Positions 59,324 through 64,000 of a stretch of 64,000 nucleotides of DNA are shown in pieces. Below the pieces are notes generated by a model. The model did not search any database. It was not told where the DNA came from and worked only from the letters and a program-made list of their open reading frames with translations. The position numbers and the translations under genes were made by a program. The stretch is from CAWEBF01 sp963807235 (GTDB lineage: Bacteria; Acidobacteriota; Vicinamibacteria; Vicinamibacterales; UBA2999), in assembly GCA_963807235.1 (NCBI GenBank), contig CAWEBF010000011.1:8969-72968 (forward strand), in the 5' to 3' direction. Every line of letters begins with the position of its first letter. Position 1 is the first letter of the stretch.

Positions 59324-60187
59324 TCAGGGCTGCTTTCTGGTGCGATCGACGAATTCCTCGAACTTCTCGTTTTCGAGACAGATTTCGTCGATCAAGTCTG
59401 TATCGACCACGATTCGCTGCTTGAGCGTGACCGTCCAGGGCTTTGTATAGGCCTTCGGGTCGTCAACCGTCACCTTGATTTCCAGGTGACCGAAATCCGG
59501 GCGCCGGATCTCCTCCCGAACTTTGGCGGCTTCGGTCAGCACGCTGCCATTCCAGTCGATCCATGTGTCGTTGCGGAGGCCAATCGTGTCGATCACGAGG
59601 GTATCGCCCGACCACGTCGCCGACGAATATCCCTGCCATGATGGGTTCGGATCTTTCGGCATTGGTCTGCCGTCGGTGAACACCTGGCGGTACCCGGCGT
59701 TCATTTCGTTGAGGACGACGAGCAGCTGCGGCGAGTGGACGAACTTCAACAGGTGCGGCAGTCCATACGCCCGAAGGAAGTTGTCGGGCAGGCACCTGAT
59801 GTGCGGGTCGTCTATCGCCTCGTTGGCCGTGCGCTCCTTGACGATGGGGATCAGCCACGGCTGATACGGCAACCCTCCTGGAAGATCGACCCCGATGTCC
59901 CGCATCTGTCGCGAAGCCGTGACGTTTCGCTGGTCGCCAGCCTCGTCGGGAACGTTTACAGGGGGCGGGGTCCCGCGGCCGGCGCCCCGATTGGGCTCCG
60001 CGGTCATCCAAAGGCCGGACAAGTCCGGCTTGCCGGTGGCCAACCTTGGTGCGGGCGCCGCCACGTCGACCTTGCCATCGGCTCGACGCGGCACTCCCGG
60101 CGTCGGGTAGTTCACCCATTGCGCGGTCAGCGGCGCCGACGCGACCAGAGCGGCCGTAACGGCGAGAGCAAATGTGGCGTGGCGCAT
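59324..60187 (-). CDS. Secreted-family protein of Acidobacteriota, member 7 (intact)
   Basis: 287 residues. Signal peptide to L-T-A-Q. Blocks in family order: Y-P-T-P-G-V-P-R-R-A-D-G-K-V-D-V, A-T-G-K-P-D-L-S-G-L-W-M-T, H-I-R-C-L-P-D-N-F, V-V-L-N-E-M-N-A-G-Y, core W-Q-G-Y-S-S-A-T-W-S-G-D-T-L-V-I-D-T-I-G-L, D-P-K-A-Y-T-K-P-W-T-V and D-E-I-C-L-E-N-E-K. The core has Ser in place of the usual Glu (W-S-G-D). It lies four bases after the molybdopterin gene on the same strand and 12 before the permease gene. Unknown function. Confidence 0.78.
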   Translation of the reverse strand: MRHATFALAVTAALVASAPLTAQWVNYPTPGVPRRADGKVDVAAPAPRLATGKPDLSGLWMTAEPNRGAGRGTPPPVNVPDEAGDQRNVTASRQMRDIGVDLPGGLPYQPWLIPIVKERTANEAIDDPHIRCLPDNFLRAYGLPHLLKFVHSPQLLVVLNEMNAGYRQVFTDGRPMPKDPNPSWQGYSSATWSGDTLVIDTIGLRNDTWIDWNGSVLTEAAKVREEIRRPDFGHLEIKVTVDDPKAYTKPWTVTLKQRIVVDTDLIDEICLENEKFEEFVDRTRKQP

Positions 60188-60191
60188 GACT

Positions 60192-62247
60192 CTAGTTTAG
60201 TGCCGCGACCTCGACGAACGCGTCGTAGAGGCCGCTGCCGCCGCCCCAGTCGGTGGGCTCTTCCGCCGTCAGCAGGTTGACCGACTGGCGCGCGCCGGCG
60301 GCGTCGTGAAGGCCGCCAAATGGCATCCACGCCACGCCAGGCCGCAGGCGATCCGACACGCGGCACACCGCGCGCACGTCTCCGCCATGGCCGCTCACTC
60401 GCACGGCGTCGCCGTCGTTCACCCGGCGCCGCTCGGCATCCACCGGGTGCAGCTCGATGAAGAGATCGCCGGTGCGCCGGCGATGCCGCTCCATGTGGCC
60501 GTAGCCGGAGTTCAGGAAGTGCAGCGTCTTCCCGGAGATGAGCTGCAGGCCCTGGCCGGTCGCGATGTCGCCGGGCGACGGGAGCGGATCGAGGCCCTGT
60601 GCTTCCAGCGCAGAAGAATAGAGCTCGGCCTTGCCTGATGGCGTGGGGAAGTTCCCCTCGGCAAACGGCCGCCAGTCCTCGGGTTTCGCCAGGCGCGCGT
60701 AGCCGTCCTCCCACAACCGCTCGTACGAAATGCCCTCGAGCCAGGGATGGCCGCTCGCGAGGGCCCCGCGCAGCATCGACTCGTCGCTTTCGAACAGCCA
60801 GGGTTCGGTCCGCCCGAGTGCCGCGGCGAGCCTGCGGAACAGCTCCGTATTCGACACGGCCTCGCCACGTGGCGGAATGGCCGGGCGATTGAGCGCCAGG
60901 TACAGATGGCCCCACGCGGGACACAGGTCGAGATGCTCGATCTGGCTTGTGGCCGGCAGCACGTAGTCGGCAAACAACGCCGTGTCGGTCACGAACAGGT
61001 CGTGGACCACGGTGAAGAGGTCGTCGCGCCGCAGGCCGTCGCGAACCCGGCCCTGGTTCGGCATCGAGACGACCGGATTGGCGCCGTAGACCACGAGCGC
61101 GCGGATCGGTGGCGCCAGCGTCGAGTCGCAGAGATCCTTGCCCAGGTCTCGCATGTTCAGCGTGCGCACGTCCGGCTTCGCCAGGTCTGGCCGCTCCACG
61201 CTGTCCACGTCGAGCACGCCGAGCGAGATCGCATGGGTCGATCGCGCCAGGCCGCCGCCGCGATGCCGCCACGCTCCGCTCAACACCGGCAGGCACGCGA
61301 CGGTGCGGAACTGCATCGCGCCGTTGCGGTGGTGCTCGAGGCCGATGAGCGGCCGGATGAGCGACGGCTGGGTGGTGGCGTACTCCCGCGCGAAGCGCTC
61401 GATGTCCTCGGCGGGCAGTCCGACGGTGGCTGCCATCGCCACAGGGGAGCAGGCGCTCACTCGCTCGACAAGCGCATCGAAGCCGACGGCATGGCGATCC
61501 ACGTAGTCGCGATCGACGAGGCCGTCGCGCACCATGACGTGCATCATCGCCAGCGCCAGCGCCGCGTCGCCGGCCGGCGCGATCGGCAGGTGCCAGTCGG
61601 CCGCGTCGGCCGTCCGCGTGCGCACCGGATCCACCACGACCACGCGGGCGCCGCGCCGTTGCGCTTCGCGGACATACGGCCAGTAGTGCAGGTTGGTGAC
61701 GATGGTGTTCGTGCCCCACAGCACGATGTAGCGGCTGTGGACGATGTCCTCGGGATCGATCCCGGAGCCGACGCCGATCGTCGCGCGCATGCCGGCCGAG
61801 GCCACGCCGCCACAGATGGCGCGCTGCAGCGCGGTGCAGCCCATCGATCCGAAGAGCCGCCGATCGAGGGACGCCTGCTGGATCACGCCCTGCACGCCGG
61901 CGGAGCTGTAGGGCAGGATGGCTTCGGCGCCCGACTCGGTCGATGATGGCCTGCCAGCGCGCGGCGATGTCGGCGAGCGCCTCGGCCCAGCTCACCGGCG
62001 TGAACTGCCCTTCGCCCTTGCGCCCGGTGCGCTTGAGCGGGTGCAGCACGCGGTCCGGGTGATAGACACGCTCCAGGTAGTGGTTGACCTTCGCGCACAG
62101 CGTGCCGCGCGTGAACGGATGCGCGGGATCGCCGGCCAGACGTGTCGCCGTTCCGTCCTGAACCTCCACGGTCCAGGCGCACGTGTCGGGGCAGTCGTGT
62201 CCGCAGGCTCCCCGGATGAGTGCGCGGTCGCTGGTGGCAGTCGGCAT
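60192..62247 (-). CDS. Molybdopterin-dependent oxidoreductase, DMSO-reductase family (one frameshift)
   Basis: About 685 residues. N-terminal [4Fe-4S] site C15-G-H-D-C19-P-D-T-C23 with C51 in G-T-L-C-A-K-V. The frame changes near 61935, between A-L-A-D-I-A-A-R-W-Q-A-I-I-D-R and S-Y-S-S-A-G-V-Q-G-V-I-Q. The rest is clean: G-T-N-T-I-V-T-N-L-H-Y-W-P, V-V-V-D-P-V-R-T-R-T-A, Y-G-A-N-P-V-V-S-M-P-N, F-A-D-Y-V-L-P-A-T-S-Q-I-E, and the molydopterin-dinucleotide-binding end. There is no Tat leader, so it is cytoplasmic or leans on a partner. Electron acceptor and substrate not evident. Confidence 0.87.
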
Positions 62248-62343
62248 CGGCCCTTCTGGCACGACGATTTTACCGCCCGCGCTACCACAGGCACCCAGAG
62301 GCGGTAGGACTCTTGCGTACGACACAGTCCCCCGGAAGGACTT

Positions 62344-63732
62344 GTGGCGATGATCACCTCTTTGTTCCGCGCGGTCGCCGTAATTGCGGCTCTTTCCGTT
62401 CCGACTGCTGCGTTGTCGCAGATTCAGCTCGTTCCGGTTGTGTCAGGGCTTTCGAGTCCCGTGTTCGTCGGCAATGCAGACGACAGCCTCAACCGTTTGT
62501 TCATCGTCGAGCAGGCGGGGGTCATCAAAGTCCTGCAGCCGGGCGACAGCGAACCGACTGTCTTTCTGGATATCCGCGCCAGGATTCTCGCCGGCGGCGA
62601 GCGCGGGCTGCTGGGACTGGCGTTTCACCCGCAATACGTCAGCAACGGCCGATTCTTCGTGTTCTACACACGCGCCGGTGATGGCGCCCTGGTGATCGCC
62701 GAGTATGCAGCCTCGCCGCCCAGCTCGAATACCGCGAGCTCAGCTGAGGAGGTACTGCTGACGATTCCGCATCCCGGCTTCTCGAATCACAACGGCGGAA
62801 TGCTTGCATTCGGGCGAGATGGATTCCTCTACATCGGTGTCGGGGACGGTGGAGGCGCCAACGATCCCAACAACAACGCCCAGAACGTCAACACCCTGCT
62901 TGGCAAGATCCTCCGCATCGACGTGAACTCCGGGACGACCTACACGTCACCTGCGGATAATCCGTTCTTCGGCCCGATCGACGGACTCGACGAGATCTTT
63001 GCCTTCGGTGTCCGCAACCCCTGGCGATTCAGCTTCGATCGCGAAACTGGACAGTTGTGGGTCGGTGATGTCGGGCAGGGCGCTCGCGAGGAAGTCGATA
63101 CCCCGATCCAGAGCGGTGGCAACTACGGCTGGCCCTACTTTGAGGGAAACCTTTGCACGACGAAGGGCGTGAACGCGAACCAGTGCGCCCTCCGGGACAA
63201 TTATCTCTTTCCCCTCTTTGATTACGAACACATCGGCGGTCGCTGTTCGTTGACAGGCGGATACGTCTACCGCGGCTTCGACAGTGCCGTGGCCACTGGC
63301 ACCTACCTGTATGGCGACTACTGTTCGGGCGAGATCTTCGCCCGGAGCGGCGGCACGTCGTCGGTGCTGCTGGACACCACGATGCTGATTTCGTCGTTCG
63401 GCGAAGACGAACTCGGTGAAGTCTACGTCGTCGATCTCAACGGCAGCGTGAGCCGTATCGCCGGGACGGCCGCTCCGTGCACGTATTCGATCTCGCCGAC
63501 CCGCGCCAGCTACTCCGCGTCAGGCGGCAACGGAACGATCACCGTCACGACGGCTGCCGGGTGCCCCTGGGACGCGAGCAGCAGCAGTTCGTGGATCACC
63601 ATCACCGGTGCCACCGGCCTCGGCCCGGGTACCGTCGACTACACAGTGGCGCCGTACGTCGGAAAGCCGAAGAAGCGAAACGGCACCATGACGGTGGCGG
63701 GAAGTACCGTTTCGATTCAGCAATCGAGGTGA
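62344..63732 (+). CDS. PQQ-type sugar dehydrogenase with C-terminal BACON domain
   Basis: 462 residues, intact. GTG at 62344, five bases after GGAAGG. Leader to A-L-S-Q. The six-bladed GDH/sorbosone dehydrogenase fold shows N-R-L-F-I-V-E-Q-A-G-V-I, G-E-R-G-L-L-G-L-A-F-H-P, F-S-N-H-N-G-G-M-L-A-F-G-R-D-G, N-T-L-L-G-K-I-L-R-I-D-V, G-V-R-N-P-W-R-F-S-F-D, and N-Y-G-W-P-Y-F-E-G. After residue 375 a BACON domain follows (Y-S-I-S-P-T-R-A-S-Y, C-P-W-D-A-S-S-S-S-S-W-I-T-I-T), often carbohydrate- or mucin-binding in other bacteria. Periplasmic or surface oxidation of a sugar is inferred. Confidence 0.9.
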   Translation: MAMITSLFRAVAVIAALSVPTAALSQIQLVPVVSGLSSPVFVGNADDSLNRLFIVEQAGVIKVLQPGDSEPTVFLDIRARILAGGERGLLGLAFHPQYVSNGRFFVFYTRAGDGALVIAEYAASPPSSNTASSAEEVLLTIPHPGFSNHNGGMLAFGRDGFLYIGVGDGGGANDPNNNAQNVNTLLGKILRIDVNSGTTYTSPADNPFFGPIDGLDEIFAFGVRNPWRFSFDRETGQLWVGDVGQGAREEVDTPIQSGGNYGWPYFEGNLCTTKGVNANQCALRDNYLFPLFDYEHIGGRCSLTGGYVYRGFDSAVATGTYLYGDYCSGEIFARSGGTSSVLLDTTMLISSFGEDELGEVYVVDLNGSVSRIAGTAAPCTYSISPTRASYSASGGNGTITVTTAAGCPWDASSSSSWITITGATGLGPGTVDYTVAPYVGKPKKRNGTMTVAGSTVSIQQSR

Positions 63733-63736
63733 GCGC

Positions 63737-63742
63737 TATAAT
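63737..63742 (+). promoter_or_regulatory. TATAAT -10 box before the last gene
   Basis: Perfect TATAAT, 35 bases before the ATG at 63777, in the short gap after the sugar dehydrogenase. A matching -35 is not seen at standard spacing. Confidence 0.45.
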
Positions 63743-63776
63743 CCGGCCTCCGGCAGAAACCACTCAGGAGGTTCGC

Positions 63777-64000
63777 ATGCGGGCTGCCCTTCGGATCGTG
63801 TTCCTGGTCTCGTTCAGCCTCCTGTTTCCTGTTGCCACACGCGCGCAGGCAAATCCCGCGGCGCTGCACCGGCGATGCCGCCGGCTTCGACATCGCCTGG
63901 GATCACGTCGCGCTGAGCGTCCCGAATATCGCCGAAACGATCGCGTGGTACGAGAAGATGCTCGGCTTCAAAGGAACCGTGCGTGGCGGCCAGCCCGGCG
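63777..64000 (+). CDS. Exported VOC-family protein (3' partial, one frameshift)
   Basis: ATG at 63777 sits seven bases after AGGAGG. A signal peptide ends A-T-R-A-Q. The frame changes near 63870, then F-D-I-A-W-D-H-V-A-L-S-V-P-N-I-A and I-A-W-Y-E-K-M-L-G-F follow, the first glyoxalase-like half-domain. The gene leaves the window. It resembles the exported VOC protein at 27838 in combining a leader with this fold. Confidence 0.75.
   Translation, partial: MRAALRIVFLVSFSLLFPVATRAQANPAALHRRCRRLRHRLGSRRAERPEYRRNDRVVREDARLQRNRAWRPAR

Overview
The window is high-GC DNA with the gene content of a soil Acidobacteriota, most like the Vicinamibacteria type. This is inferred from families only, since no rRNA or tRNA is visible. 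The indicators are serine/threonine kinases with C-terminal PD40 propellers, a VWFA-related acidobacterial domain protein, a DUF1592/DUF1552/ankyrin trio, an 800-residue MacB/FtsX-like permease, a DUF6152 protein, and seven members of a secreted family built round a G-x-W-E-G-[DE]-T core. Exported proteins dominate, with Sec signals and many Tat signals.

Layout. 0-10 kb: 3' part of a SagB-type dehydrogenase, a cold-shock protein, an OmpA-family protein, a YihY membrane protein, a DksA/TraR zinc finger, small proteins, an unrecognised 582-residue protein, pirin and a flavodoxin-like protein. 9.4-12.1 kb: an MBL-fold protein with an altered metal motif and two secreted-family genes. 12.1-16.1 kb: a divergent double locus for cobalt-type nitrile hydratase. 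It has two alpha/beta pairs, both alpha subunits carry twin-arginine leaders, and the activator is fused to a nickel/cobalt-transporter-like membrane domain. 16-26 kb: LLM flavin oxidoreductase, two more secreted-family genes, an M19 dipeptidase, soxCD, another secreted-family gene and an arylsulfotransferase. 26-30 kb: small exported proteins and a VapBC-like pair with a palindromic operator. 30-36 kb: DUF1592, DUF1552, ankyrin and a second degenerate MBL protein. 36.5-47.5 kb: four tandem kinase-propeller genes on the minus strand, linked by TGATG junctions, with nearly identical kinase segments. 47.6-52 kb: a damaged amidohydrolase, an outer-membrane barrel, a DUF6152/secreted-family pair and a Tat-exported alpha/beta hydrolase. 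52-56 kb: a TonB protein with a predicted N-terminal helix-turn-helix, a membrane protein, a VWFA protein and a glycine-zipper protein. 56-64 kb: cyclophilin, ABC permease, secreted-family protein, molybdopterin oxidoreductase, PQQ-type sugar dehydrogenase with a BACON domain, and the start of a VOC protein.

Many otherwise good genes are broken by one-base frame changes, often beside short G or C runs: SagB, both secreted-family genes at 10.5-12.1 kb, nthB2, the dipeptidase, soxC, all four kinases, the VWFA gene and the molybdopterin gene. The reading remains conserved on both sides of each break. I therefore read most of them as consensus errors of a long-read assembly rather than true decay, and give each gene as one span. 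The exception is the amidohydrolase at 47.6 kb, which lacks coding sequence.

The most interesting unit is the nitrile hydratase locus. If the Tat leaders work, a folded, cobalt-loaded alpha/beta enzyme is moved across the membrane. The fusion of activator and metal transporter would deliver cobalt directly to maturation.
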